Positions 8,834 through 17,692 of a stretch of DNA of 42,971 bases are shown piece after piece. Numbering within the stretch: position 1 is the first letter of the stretch; every line of letters starts with the position of its first letter. Origin of the DNA: Fibrobacter sp. (GTDB lineage Bacteria > Fibrobacterota > Chitinivibrionia > Chitinivibrionales > Chitinispirillaceae); NCBI GenBank assembly GCA_012515615.1, contig JAAYYB010000355.1, positions 1 to 42,971 of the forward strand, read 5' to 3'. The position numbers and the translations under genes were made by a program. The notes under the pieces are model-generated. The model was not told the origin of the DNA. It worked only from the letters and a program-made list of their open reading frames with translations, and made no database searches.

Positions 8834-10045
8834 TTAAAACCTGAGGCCAGCGGTCACAGAACCTACTGATGGCCCACCGAATAAACCATTGGCCCAGGAG
8901 CCAAGATTGATTGTCATGTCAAGTTCAAAAGGCCCTTTTCCTGCTCCCAGACCGACTGTGGGAATTAACTCGGAAACAGCAGTCTGGGCTTTTGCCCTAC
9001 CCTCATTTCCAGCATCATCATCAGCTTTGGCGGTAGGAGTTGTCAAAGCCCATACAGCGCCCCCTCTTGCAGCCACTTTGTCGAGAACCCAGACGTTTTC
9101 CCACACATTTTCTAAACCGGTTCTAAAGAATTGAGTAATAGTTTTGGTATTGGTTTTAGCATCTGCAGGAGTGGTCAGAGTATGACTTCTGAGCTGAAAA
9201 TCGTACATAATCCCGAAAACACCATTCTCAAAGACTTTTGCATCCGCACCAGCATAGACAGATGTTTTGAAATTGGTGTTGTCATTAGCATCGACATTAC
9301 CGGTCTCAAAAGAATACTTTTCCATAATGAAGTCGGTCCCGAGATCGAGATTGAAGTTACCCATGGGAACGGCTGCTTCTGCTCCGACTTCCAGGAAAAG
9401 AGCCCCTTCAGAAGAAACTTCTGTTTTTGTGGTGGCCCCACCGGCAGCAGGAGTAGTCTCGGAGTGACCTTTTGCTACAGGGACAGAGATACCAAACTTG
9501 AATGCCAAAGGAAGTGTCTCAGAACCTAAGAGCAAGGATGCGATAACTCCAGGGTTCAAAATAAGACCTCCCGCTTCAGTTGACGCCCCAGCCGCAGTTT
9601 CACTGGATGATGAGGTACGCCCATATTCACAGAAGAGATCAAAGCCAAGTGAGACAGCACCCAGGTTAAGCCCAAGCAGCACATGGGGAATATTGACAGG
9701 ATTAGCGATGTCAGGTTCAGCCACTGGATTAACATTAGCCAATGCGGCCTCATAGAAACCATTGGTAAATGAGGGATCAAGAACCAACCCTCTATTAGCA
9801 GATATTCCAAGGTTGACCATATCACCCAGAGACTTGATTCCGATTATCGGCGTATTAAAAGTCACCTGTGCGTCATCGCCGTAATTGTTCATATATGCGG
9901 CATATCTGAGAACATCATTGATATCGTCGACAATGTATGTCCCGCCCATTGCCCCGATTCTTGCATTAAGAGAGCTGAACTGAGCCGAAACATTGAATGC
10001 CAGAGCAGCAACCGCCAGTAAACAGAATTTACTTTTCAGAGACAT
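8834..10045 (-). CDS. Outer-membrane beta-barrel protein
   Basis: The protein is 403 residues with a signal peptide (LLAVAALAFNVSAQ, cleavage near 22). The mature part is rich in Gly/Ala and alternating hydrophobic strands and ends in Phe (VTAGLRF), the usual BAM-recognised terminus of outer-membrane barrels. The motif ARIGAMGGTYIVDDINDV near the mature N-terminus resembles uncharacterised FCB-group barrel proteins. The ATG at 10045 is chosen over a TTG one codon upstream because GGAGG sits at ideal distance before it. The gene is monocistronic, with its own terminator at 8763-8811. Substrate or function cannot be told. It could be a porin or a structural outer-membrane protein. Confidence 0.75.
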   Translation of the reverse strand: MSLKSKFCLLAVAALAFNVSAQFSSLNARIGAMGGTYIVDDINDVLRYAAYMNNYGDDAQVTFNTPIIGIKSLGDMVNLGISANRGLVLDPSFTNGFYEAALANVNPVAEPDIANPVNIPHVLLGLNLGAVSLGFDLFCEYGRTSSSSETAAGASTEAGGLILNPGVIASLLLGSETLPLAFKFGISVPVAKGHSETTPAAGGATTKTEVSSEGALFLEVGAEAAVPMGNFNLDLGTDFIMEKYSFETGNVDANDNTNFKTSVYAGADAKVFENGVFGIMYDFQLRSHTLTTPADAKTNTKTITQFFRTGLENVWENVWVLDKVAARGGAVWALTTPTAKADDDAGNEGRAKAQTAVSELIPTVGLGAGKGPFELDMTINLGSWANGLFGGPSVGSVTAGLRF

Positions 10046-10178
10046 CAAACACCTCCAGCGTTATGAGTTGTGAAAAAATGACGAAAAAACAGCGATTCAT
10101 GAATATAAATATTCGGTGTTACCGGAAACGAAATAAGTTCATTTCAGATAATTTGATTATGAGTAACGTCTACTATAT

Positions 10179-10922
10179 TCAGTTGTCTGCAATAACTTTT
10201 ACTATTAATACAAGCGCAATTCCGGTAAGGAAAGCGGCAAGCAGTAAGATACTGCGCAGAAGACTTGAGACATGTTTTATTTCAGGAATGAGATCGGCAG
10301 AAGCGATATATATGAACGTCCCGGCAGTAAAAGGAAGCAGACTGGAGATGTCAAGGCTTCTGGATGAGAGATAAGAGAGGATACCGCCAGGGACTATGGT
10401 CAGCGCTGAAAAAAAGTTAAAAACCAAAGCATCACGTTTCTTCCATCCCCCATGAACCAGGATACCGAAATCCCCCAGTTCCTGGGGAATCTCATGGGCT
10501 GCTACAATAAGAGCAGTTATCAGCCCGGCTTCCACACTGATAATAAATGAGCTCCCAATTGCCAGCCCATCAATAAAGTTATGCAGTCCGTCTGCAAGAA
10601 GAATCATATAGGTAAACGGTTTTTTAGATACAACCCGATGAGAAGGGAGCTTAGGGCTGTGGTGCCAATGAAAAAACTGCTCTATAACAAAAAAAAGCAC
10701 AAAACCGGCAAGTACCCAAATAAACACAGACAGTCTTAAACCATCTTCTTCGATTGACTCCATCATCAGATGTAGAAACGCTCCGCCCAAAAGTGATCCG
10801 GCAGCAAACGAAACCAGTAAAAGGAGAATTCTGTGCAGAACCACCTCTTTGAAAAGCAGGGTTATAAGCCCTATCCAGGCAAGCAGGCTTATAAAAAGAG
10901 TTATCAGGACAGTCCAGAGCAT
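10179..10922 (-). CDS. ZIP-family divalent metal transporter
   Basis: The product is a 247-residue polytopic membrane protein that imports divalent metal (Zn, Fe or Mn class) into the cytoplasm in characterised ZIP members. The diagnostic motifs are HNFIDG in the fourth helix and HEIPQELGD in the fifth; these His/Asp/Glu residues line the binuclear metal site. A His-rich loop (EQFFHWHHSP) lies between helices 3 and 4, as in many ZIPs. The frame continues upstream to a TTG at 11000, but the ATG at 10922 places the first membrane helix at the N-terminus as is usual and avoids overlap with the upstream gtrA-like gene, whose stop is 40 bp away. Probably co-transcribed with it. Metal specificity is unknown. 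Confidence 0.85.
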   Translation of the reverse strand: MLWTVLITLFISLLAWIGLITLLFKEVVLHRILLLLVSFAAGSLLGGAFLHLMMESIEEDGLRLSVFIWVLAGFVLFFVIEQFFHWHHSPKLPSHRVVSKKPFTYMILLADGLHNFIDGLAIGSSFIISVEAGLITALIVAAHEIPQELGDFGILVHGGWKKRDALVFNFFSALTIVPGGILSYLSSRSLDISSLLPFTAGTFIYIASADLIPEIKHVSSLLRSILLLAAFLTGIALVLIVKVIADN

Positions 10923-10962
10923 AATTGCAGCGATCCTGTTTTTAATGGCACAGATAAAGGAC

Positions 10963-11340
10963 TCATTTGTGGCCTTTAAAGAGTATCCTGTCAAAAACAA
11001 AGAAAGTCAGGGTAACAGTTACCACTCCTGCTATAACAGAACCCAGATAAACCCCGCCTTTAAGCGCCTCAACAGCAGAGACCATGCCCAATGTGAGCAA
11101 ATAGTTGATTGTTACCAGAATTATAAACTGCAATACCTCCCGTTTTTCGGAACCGGTTTTTCTGTGTTGGAAAACTGCAATTTTATTGGTTAAAAAGTAA
11201 AAAGCCATCGCTGAGCCATAAGAAAGCGTGACACTGATTATGTGGTGCCATTGCAGGATATCATTGAAAAGATAAAGCAGACCCAGATAGATCAAACCGG
11301 TAAGTCCGGAGCTTAACAGATAAAGTATGACCTTGTACAT
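10963..11340 (-). CDS. GtrA-like four-helix membrane protein
   Basis: A 125-residue protein with four predicted membrane helices and the short basic loop after helix 2 (TNKIAVFQHRKTGSEKRE) typical of the GtrA/DPMS1 family. These proteins are thought to flip or help transfer polyprenyl-linked sugars for O-antigen, teichoic acid or arabinogalactan decoration. The ATG at 11340 is preferred over a TTG at 11358; neither has a clear ribosome-binding site. No glycosyltransferase is adjacent; the neighbour is a ZIP transporter, so context does not sharpen the function. Confidence 0.75.
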   Translation of the reverse strand: MYKVILYLLSSGLTGLIYLGLLYLFNDILQWHHIISVTLSYGSAMAFYFLTNKIAVFQHRKTGSEKREVLQFIILVTINYLLTLGMVSAVEALKGGVYLGSVIAGVVTVTLTFFVFDRILFKGHK

Positions 11341-11389
11341 TAATAATACACTGAGCAAATTTCAGAGCAGAATTGAGTGCTGCCGGTGA

Positions 11390-11888
11390 TCACCTCCACC
11401 TCTGGGGTAAGATAGTGACTTAACTCGTTAAACGAATCCGTGGAGAGTCTCTATGTCACCTCCGGGGTGAAAGAGTGACTTAACTTGTTAAACGAATCCG
11501 TGAAGAGTCACTATATCATCTCTGGGGTGAAAGAGTGACTTAACTTGTTAAATAATCCGTGAAGAGTCACTATGTCACCTCCGGGGTGAAAGAGTGACTT
11601 AACTTGTTAAATAATCAGTGAAGAGTCACTATGTCATCTCTGGGGTGAGAGAGTGACTTAACTTGTTAAATAATCCGTGGAGAGTCACTATGTCATCTCT
11701 AGGGTGAGAGAGTGACTTAACTTGTTAAATAATCCGTGGAGAGTCACTATGTCACCTCCGGGGTGAGAGAGTGACTTAACTTGATAAACGAATCCGTGGA
11801 GAGTCACTATGTCACCTCCGGGGTGAAAGAGTGACTTAACTTGTTAAATAATCCGTGAAGAGTCACTATGTCATCTCTGGGGTGAATA
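11390..11888. repeat. Tandem array of 59-60 bp double-palindrome repeat (eight full units)
   Basis: Eight consecutive units start at 11401, 11461, 11521, 11580, 11639, 11698, 11757 and 11817, with a ninth truncated unit from 11876. Lengths alternate between 59 and 60 bp. Each unit holds a TCACC-5nt-GGTGA near-palindrome, then AGTGAC, then a TTAAC-TT-GTTAA palindrome, then GTCACT, which pairs with AGTGAC. Units differ by a few substitutions and by aaacgaatcc versus aaataatcc. The same family recurs at 14612-14738 and, mostly inverted, at 42318-42520. It lies between the minus-strand gtrA-like gene and the plus-strand acetate kinase fusion. The repeated part is contiguous with no unique spacers, so it is not a CRISPR. 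Confidence 0.95.
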
Positions 11889-12211
11889 CAACCCCAAAAA
11901 ACAGCATTAGGCAGGTAGTAAATGCAAAGCTTGTGATGAAAATTCAATTTTATTTTTTACGTTGTTTTAAACTCCTACAAAAATCGCAAAACCTACACGG
12001 AAGCGAATTTATTGGGAAACACCAGACCACCATCCTAACCCATAAAAAAGCAATCCTGCTCATGCGGTTTTTACAATCAGCAGACAATAAATAATCCTTC
12101 ACTGCAAATACAAGTACCACTTGAGCATAACATGGTACATGAAAAGCTGATTATCCTACCATTTTAATCATTTCTTTATTATATTAGTTTCTTCATTTTT
12201 CAGGAGCAACC
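11889..12211. other. Intergenic region before the acetate kinase fusion
   Basis: This AT-rich stretch of about 320 bp follows the repeat array. I see no convincing gene; a 79-codon plus-strand frame (11855-12094) begins inside the repeats and has no recognisable protein character. The last bases before 12212 carry a CAGGAG ribosome-binding site (12201-12206). A TATATT at 12180-12185 could be a -10 box but has no good -35 partner. Confidence 0.6.
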
Positions 12212-14542
12212 ATGCCAGTTAAAAATATCCTCATTTTTTTGAAAGAAAATGTATTATTGTTCAAAGATTTTCCGGATGAAAGTCTGCAGAAAATAATCGA
12301 CGAATCGCGGGTTGTAACCTTCGAGGCAAACGAGGCGATAATAGAGTTTGGTGCGGAAGGCAGATTTTTAGGTGTACTGATTGACGGTGAAGCGGTTGCA
12401 TCAAACACTGATAACAACGGTCAGAGTCATCGACTCTGGGTCATGAAATCAGGTGATATTTTTGGTGAGATGTCACTGATGACCGGGGACAGAACCGTAG
12501 CAGACATAATCGGCTTAACACACTGCACAGCGCTTATAATTCCCCAGTCTGTTTTCTCTACCGCACTTGTAACCCGGCCTTCAGCGATACGATATCTGTC
12601 TAAAGTCATTGCAGATCGCCTGAAGAATGCCCCGCTTGTTCACCAGACGTCTCCGGGTTTAAAAACTACCGCATCCGAGAAAAAACAGGATCCTTACGGC
12701 TTTAAACTTCAAAGCGCTACTCCTGAAAAAATTCTGGTCATAAACTGCGGTTCATCATCTCTTAAGTACCATGTATTCAATACTGCCGATGAAAACAAGA
12801 ACGCATTCGGCAACATAGAAAAAATCGGTGAAACTGGAACGAAACACACGATTAACACTTCCGGGGGCAAAAAGAGCATAGATCTGCCCAAAGGTGATCA
12901 CGCAGGAGCATTCATTTCGATGGTCGAGGAGCTGACCTCGGCCTCGGTGATAAAAGATCCAGGCGAGATATCAGCTATAGGCCACCGGATTGTGCAGGGT
13001 GGCGACAGGTTCAGCGGTGCAGAGGTCGTAACAGAAGAAGTCATAAATGCTATAGACGAGCTGAGTGAATTTGCCCCTAACCACAATCCGGTTCATGTGG
13101 TAGGTATCCGGGAAGCGCAGAAAGCCTTCCCCGGCGCACTTCAGGTTGTAGTATTCGACACGGCATTTCACCATACTCTTCCGCCCTATGCGTATCTTTA
13201 CGGATTCCCCTACGAATTCTATGAGAAGAACAAGATACGCAAATATGGTTTCCATGGGACATCCCACGCCTATGTAGCATTAAAGGGTTCCCAGACAATC
13301 GACAGACACTTCAATGAGCTTGAAATCATCAGTTGCCACCTCGGAAACGGATCATCGATAACCGCAATAGACCACGGCCGCTCAATAGACACCTCAATGG
13401 GCCTGACTCCTACTGACGGTCTGATAATGGGTACCCGAAGCGGAAGCATTGATCCGGTTGCCCTGATCCACATAATGAAAGATCGTAAATTGTCATCTAA
13501 AGAGGCAGAGAGACTAGTAACACGCGAAAGTGGATTGATAGGAATCTCCGGTCTCTCAAACGACATGCGGGTATTGGAAAAGGCAGCACAAGAGGGAGAT
13601 CACAAAGCCCTGTTAGCCATAAAAACATTCAGCTATCAGATCCGCAAATATATAGGTTCCTATATTGCCGCAATGGGTGGTCTTGATCTGCTTATATTTA
13701 CAGGGGGAATAGGCCAGGGCAGCTCAACAGTAAGAAGCCTTGCCTGTCAGGGATTGGGATACATGGGTATCCAGATTGATGAGGCCAAAAACCGGGCAGC
13801 AAAAGGCTTTGCGGAAGTTTGTGACATCTCTGCAGAGTTTTCCAGGATAAAGACTTTAGTTGTCCCGACAAATGAAGAATTGATGATTGCACGGGAAACA
13901 CTCCGTACTCTCAGCAAGCACCATATTACCCGCATCATTTCCAGCACCCGCCCCAAGGTAGTACCCATTGAGGTCTCTGCTCACCACATTCACCTCAGTC
14001 AGGAACATGTGGAAGCTCTGTTCGGCAAAGGACATAAGCTTACAAATCAAAGCGAGCTATCACAGCCGGGGCAGTTTGCATGTGCAGAAAAACTCAACCT
14101 TATCGGGCCAAAAGGCAGAATAGAGCGTGTCAGGGTACTTGGTCCAGTAAGAAAAGAGACCCAGGTCGAGATCGCCATGACCGAACAGTTTAAACTCGGC
14201 ATTCATCCGCCAGTAAGAGAATCCGGGGATATAAAAGATACTCCCGGAGTGACACTTGAAGGCCCGGCAGGAACAATTACGATTGAAAAGGGAGTAATCT
14301 GCGCTCTTCGACACATACACATGACCCCGGAAGACGCCTTGGGAATGGGCCTGACAGACAGAATCAAAGTCAGGGTCCGTATTGAAAATTCAGGACGGGA
14401 TCTGATCTTCGGCGATGTCCTTGTAAGGGTTCACCCATCATTTCGCCTGGCGATGCATATCGATACAGACGAGGCAAATGCAGCGGGGATTAAGACAGGG
14501 GACCTTGGACATATAGAAAGTATTCAGAACCAGATAGTTTAA
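12212..14542 (+). CDS. cNMP-binding / acetate kinase / PduL phosphotransacylase fusion
   Basis: One 776-residue chain carries three domains. Residues about 10-140 are a cyclic-nucleotide-binding (Crp/CAP-type) sensor with a phosphate-binding cassette (FGEMSLMTGDRTVA, E86 and R94 present). Residues 172-570 are acetate kinase: INCGSSSLK, catalytic Asp in FDTAFH (D316), KYGFHGTSH (H348), HLGNGSS (H376), GTRSGSIDP (R409), NEE at 554-556. Two usual motifs deviate: GHR-V-V-H-GG reads GHRIVQGG and GGIGENS reads GGIGQGS. Residues 580-776 are a PduL-type (PF06130) phosphate acyltransferase with metal-site His clusters HHIH (591-594), RHIH (700-703) and MHIDTDEAN. PduL would make acetyl-phosphate from acetyl-CoA and the kinase would convert it to acetate plus ATP, or the reverse. 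No helix-turn-helix is present, so the sensor probably acts on the enzyme. Ribosome-binding site CAGGAG. No microcompartment shell genes nearby. Confidence 0.92.
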   Translation: MPVKNILIFLKENVLLFKDFPDESLQKIIDESRVVTFEANEAIIEFGAEGRFLGVLIDGEAVASNTDNNGQSHRLWVMKSGDIFGEMSLMTGDRTVADIIGLTHCTALIIPQSVFSTALVTRPSAIRYLSKVIADRLKNAPLVHQTSPGLKTTASEKKQDPYGFKLQSATPEKILVINCGSSSLKYHVFNTADENKNAFGNIEKIGETGTKHTINTSGGKKSIDLPKGDHAGAFISMVEELTSASVIKDPGEISAIGHRIVQGGDRFSGAEVVTEEVINAIDELSEFAPNHNPVHVVGIREAQKAFPGALQVVVFDTAFHHTLPPYAYLYGFPYEFYEKNKIRKYGFHGTSHAYVALKGSQTIDRHFNELEIISCHLGNGSSITAIDHGRSIDTSMGLTPTDGLIMGTRSGSIDPVALIHIMKDRKLSSKEAERLVTRESGLIGISGLSNDMRVLEKAAQEGDHKALLAIKTFSYQIRKYIGSYIAAMGGLDLLIFTGGIGQGSSTVRSLACQGLGYMGIQIDEAKNRAAKGFAEVCDISAEFSRIKTLVVPTNEELMIARETLRTLSKHHITRIISSTRPKVVPIEVSAHHIHLSQEHVEALFGKGHKLTNQSELSQPGQFACAEKLNLIGPKGRIERVRVLGPVRKETQVEIAMTEQFKLGIHPPVRESGDIKDTPGVTLEGPAGTITIEKGVICALRHIHMTPEDALGMGLTDRIKVRVRIENSGRDLIFGDVLVRVHPSFRLAMHIDTDEANAAGIKTGDLGHIESIQNQIV

Positions 14543-14560
14543 ACAGACAGACTGGACTGC

Positions 14561-14602
14561 AAAAAAGCCGCTCTTGTGAAAAGACATGAGAGCGGCTTTT
14601 TT
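14561..14602 (+). terminator. Rho-independent terminator after the acetate kinase fusion
   Basis: A stem of gccgctct (14567-14574) and agagcggc (14589-14596), preceded by six A and followed by six T, lies 18 bp after the stop codon. It ends transcription before the repeat copies and the malic enzyme gene, so the fusion is probably monocistronic. Confidence 0.9.
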
Positions 14603-14611
14603 ATTTGCATT

Positions 14612-14738
14612 CCTCTGGGGTGAGATAATGACTTAACTCGTTAAATGGCCACAAGTGTTACTGAGTCACCTCTGGGGTGAGATAGTGAATCAACTCGTTA
14701 AATGCCACAAGCATCACTGAGTCACCTCTGGGGTGAGA
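14612..14738. repeat. Second copy of the double-palindrome repeat family (about 2.3 units)
   Basis: Units of 56-57 bp begin at 14614 and 14671, and a partial unit begins at 14727. They share TCTGGGGTGAGATA, AACTCGTTAAAT and GAGTCACC with the 11390-11888 array, but the inner segment differs (GCCACAAG instead of AATCCGTG). The rest of the gap between the terminator and the malic enzyme (14739-14867) holds no gene; it carries the malic enzyme ribosome-binding site. Confidence 0.9.
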
Positions 14739-14867
14739 TTTCGAGTTCCTCGCAATTAGCTTTTTAGCAATCCTCAAAAATTATCATTGAAACTGCCTTT
14801 GGATAAAAGAAGAAAAGAATCTATTTTTAATGATCTATTCTACTTATTATGCAAGAGGAAAAAGCAA

Positions 14868-16145
14868 ATGAAACAGGAAGCTCTCAATTACCACGAATCT
14901 GGACGCAGGGGGAAAATTGAAGTAATAGCATCAAAACCCTGCAAAACACAAAAAGATCTCTCACTGGCGTACACACCCGGGGTGGCAGAACCCTGCCGGG
15001 AGATAGAGAAAGATCCCGATGCCGCCTACCGCTACACAGCAAAAGGCAACTTGATTGCCGTAATTTCAAATGGCACCGCGGTTCTGGGCCTGGGGGACAT
15101 CGGCCCCCTTGCAGGTAAACCGGTTATGGAGGGAAAGGGCATTCTGTTTAAAAGGTTTGCGGATATCGATGTGTTCGATCTGGAGATTAACTCCAAAGAT
15201 CCCCAGGAGATCGTCAGAATTGTTGAAAGTCTGGAACCGACCTTCGGCGGAATCAATCTTGAAGATATAAAAGCTCCGGAATGTTTTTACATAGAAGAGG
15301 AGCTGAAAAAGCGGATGTCAATTCCGGTTTTCCATGATGACCAGCACGGAACTGCTATCATTTCCGGCGCCGCTCTGCTTAACGCAGTGCAGATTCAGGG
15401 AAAAGAGCTCTCCTCGATAAAGGTCGTTTTCTCCGGAGCCGGAGCCGCCGCCATTTCATGCGCAAACCATTATGTTCGGCTGGGAGTTAAAAGATCAAAC
15501 ATTCTCCTGGTTGACAGCAAGGGAGTCGTTTACAAGGGCAGAACAGACGGAATGAATAAATACAAGGAACCCTTTGCTGCTGAGACATCGAAAAGAACGC
15601 TTCGGGACGCTATGGAAGGTGCAGTTCTTTTCGCCGGTCTGAGCATGGGCGGGATAGTAAAACCTGAGATGGTAAAAAGCATGGCCGAGCGCCCCATAAT
15701 CTTTGCTCTGGCCAATCCGGATCCGGAAATCGGCTACGACGAAGCCAGGAGTGTCAGGAATGATCTTATAATGGCAACTGGCCGTTCCGATTACCCCAAT
15801 CAGGTCAACAATGTCCTTGGATTTCCGTTCATTTTCAGAGGAGCCCTCGATGTACGTGCTTCAACGATAAACGAAGAGATGAAAACTGCAGCCACACACG
15901 CTCTGGCATCTCTGGCCCAAAAAGATGACATCCCGCCTTCAGTCCTCCAGAATTTCGGACTGAAGTCACTCTCTTTCGGACCCGATTACATCATTCCAAA
16001 GCCGCTGGATCCAAGAGTTCTGGTAGAAGAGAGCGTAGCGGTAGCCCGGGCGGCAATAGAAACCGGTGTGGCACGAATTAAGATTGATCTGAATGATTAC
16101 CGGGAACGTCTTGAAAAGCTCTCGGAAACAATCAGCAGCCGATAG
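14868..16145 (+). CDS. NAD(P)-dependent malic enzyme, short form
   Basis: Oxidatively decarboxylates malate to pyruvate (reversible). The 425-residue form consists of the N-terminal malic domain plus a Rossmann NAD(P) domain and lacks the phosphotransacetylase-like tail of MaeB. Motifs seen: [12 protein letters not shown] (general-acid Tyr), [16 protein letters not shown] (catalytic Lys), EDIKAPECF and FHDDQHGTA (metal ligands), FSGAGAAA (nucleotide loop), [10 protein letters not shown]. The frame is open up to 14787, but AAGAGG directly before the ATG at 14868 and homology-like onset ([18 protein letters not shown]) support 14868. It is followed after 12 bp by the fumarase subunits, suggesting one C4-acid operon linking fumarate, malate and pyruvate. 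Cofactor preference not decided. Confidence 0.93.
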   Translation: MKQEALNYHESGRRGKIEVIASKPCKTQKDLSLAYTPGVAEPCREIEKDPDAAYRYTAKGNLIAVISNGTAVLGLGDIGPLAGKPVMEGKGILFKRFADIDVFDLEINSKDPQEIVRIVESLEPTFGGINLEDIKAPECFYIEEELKKRMSIPVFHDDQHGTAIISGAALLNAVQIQGKELSSIKVVFSGAGAAAISCANHYVRLGVKRSNILLVDSKGVVYKGRTDGMNKYKEPFAAETSKRTLRDAMEGAVLFAGLSMGGIVKPEMVKSMAERPIIFALANPDPEIGYDEARSVRNDLIMATGRSDYPNQVNNVLGFPFIFRGALDVRASTINEEMKTAATHALASLAQKDDIPPSVLQNFGLKSLSFGPDYIIPKPLDPRVLVEESVAVARAAIETGVARIKIDLNDYRERLEKLSETISSR

Positions 16146-16157
16146 CAGAAAGCAATC

Positions 16158-17006
16158 ATGTCAAAGGTAATAAAGTTTTCCGACATATCCGATGCGGTCA
16201 AAGAGCTCTGCCTTCAGGCGGCTTTCAAGCTTCCTGATGACACCCTGAAAGCACTTCAGGAATCTCTGACTATCGAGAAATCACCTGCAGGCAGATCAAT
16301 TTTGAATCAATGCCTGCAGAACGCATCTCTTGCCAGTTCGGAATCTTTGCCACTTTGTCAGGATACCGGGTTTGCCATCTTTTTTGTGAACATGGGATCT
16401 GAGGTATCGGTCGATGGCGGGATTCTGACAGATGCAATCAACGATGGAGTAAGGCGCGGCTATAAAGAGGGATATCTGAGGAATTCTATTGTAAAGGATC
16501 CCCTTTTCAACCGGATCAACACGGGTGATAACACTCCGGCGCTAATTCATATTGACATTGTAAAAGGGGATATGCTCTCAATCACTCTGCTTCCCAAAGG
16601 TGGAGGAAGCGAGAATATGAGCTCGCTTGCGATGCTCAAGCCATCTGATGGCAGAGAGGGAATAATAGATTTCATAGTTTCCACTGTTGTAAAGGCAGGC
16701 GGAAACCCCTGCCCGCCTGTGGTAGTGGGGGCAGGTATAGGTGGAACTGCCGACAAAGCGGCTCTGCTTGCCAAAAAGGCTCTCCTGAGGCAAATCGGAT
16801 CATCCCATGCCGACCCGCAATACGCCGGGCTTGAAAAGGATATTCTTGCAAGAATCAATGATTCCGGTGTAGGCCCTCAGGGGCTTGGCGGAACTGTAAG
16901 TGCCCTTGCGGTTCACATTGAGACATTTCCCTGTCATATCGCATCGATGCCGGTCGCTGTAAACCTGAACTGCCATTCCGCGCGCAAAGCAACAGTCAAT
17001 TTATAG
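16158..17006 (+). CDS. Class I fumarate hydratase, alpha subunit
   Basis: The 282-residue N-terminal subunit of a two-subunit, oxygen-sensitive [4Fe-4S] hydro-lyase interconverts fumarate and malate. The three cluster cysteines are visible: C67 in PLCQDTG, C185 in NPCPPVVVGAG and C272 in NLNCHSARK. The length fits the TtdA/FumA-alpha family. It is 12 bp after malic enzyme and 9 bp before the beta subunit. L-tartrate dehydratase is a close alternative, but the malic enzyme neighbour favours fumarase. The iron-sulfur class suggests an anaerobic or microaerobic lifestyle. Confidence 0.9.
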   Translation: MSKVIKFSDISDAVKELCLQAAFKLPDDTLKALQESLTIEKSPAGRSILNQCLQNASLASSESLPLCQDTGFAIFFVNMGSEVSVDGGILTDAINDGVRRGYKEGYLRNSIVKDPLFNRINTGDNTPALIHIDIVKGDMLSITLLPKGGGSENMSSLAMLKPSDGREGIIDFIVSTVVKAGGNPCPPVVVGAGIGGTADKAALLAKKALLRQIGSSHADPQYAGLEKDILARINDSGVGPQGLGGTVSALAVHIETFPCHIASMPVAVNLNCHSARKATVNL

Positions 17007-17015
17007 GATCTTTTC

Positions 17016-17570
17016 ATGAAAAACATATCAGCTCCGCTCTCTGCAGAATTAATCCGCTCCCTGAGAGCCGGTGATGAGATACTCTTGACCGGTACAATTT
17101 ATACGGCAAGAGATGCTGCCCACAAACGGCTCATTTCTCTTCTGGAGAGCGGGGAGAAGCTCCCTGTTGATCTTTCAGGACAGGTTCTATATTATACCGG
17201 TCCAACTCCCCCCAGACCGGGAATGGCGATCGGAAGCGCAGGGCCCACAACCAGCTCCCGGATGGACAAATACACGCCATCCCTTGTAGCCGCTACGGGT
17301 CTCGGCGGAATCATCGGTAAAGGCATCAGAAGTGAAGAAGTGATCAGGTCACTGAAGGATAACACCTGCGTGTACTTTGCAGCAGTTGGCGGTGCCGGTG
17401 CATTGCTTGCCAGGCAGATAAAAAGTGCCAGAGTCGTGGCATACCCGGACCTTGGTCCCGAAGCAATTTACAAGCTTGAAGTAGTGGATTTTCCACTGAT
17501 AGTTGCTATTGACTGTGAGGGAAACAACCTTTACGTTGAAGGGCCGCGGAAGTACAAGAAACAGAACTGA
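17016..17570 (+). CDS. Class I fumarate hydratase, beta subunit
   Basis: The 184-residue C-terminal (swivelling) subunit of the fumarase/tartrate dehydratase family. Recognisable segments are GDEILLTGTIYTARDAAHKR, YTGPTPPRPG, GSAGPTTSSRMD (substrate-binding Ser/Thr/Arg) and LGGIIGKG. It completes the enzyme encoded by the preceding gene. It is the last gene of the malic enzyme operon; no strong terminator is visible downstream. Confidence 0.9.
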   Translation: MKNISAPLSAELIRSLRAGDEILLTGTIYTARDAAHKRLISLLESGEKLPVDLSGQVLYYTGPTPPRPGMAIGSAGPTTSSRMDKYTPSLVAATGLGGIIGKGIRSEEVIRSLKDNTCVYFAAVGGAGALLARQIKSARVVAYPDLGPEAIYKLEVVDFPLIVAIDCEGNNLYVEGPRKYKKQN

Positions 17571-17600
17571 ATCTCTCATTAGTCCACACGATGAAAAATT

Positions 17601-17624
17601 GGATTCCGGTTTTCACAGGAATGA
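17601..17624. repeat. Degenerate REP-like hairpin
   Basis: The sequence ggattcc-10nt-ggaatga can form a 5-bp stem (attcc 17603-17607 with ggaat 17618-17622). In reverse complement it resembles the hairpin at 18877-18900 on the other side of the aminotransferase gene, in opposite orientation. Confidence 0.45.
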
Positions 17625-17692
17625 AGAACGCAGAACCACTGCGGGCCCAAATGCAAAAGCTGCAGTAAACCATCCCGATTACAAAACGGTTT

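Noticed and set aside
11390-11888. CRISPR-like regular repeat
   Set aside because: Units abut and the whole 59-60 bp is repeated; there are no unique spacers, no leader and no cas genes.
11855-12094. 79-codon plus-strand frame starting in the repeat array
   Set aside because: Start lies within the repeat, no ribosome-binding site and no recognisable domain.
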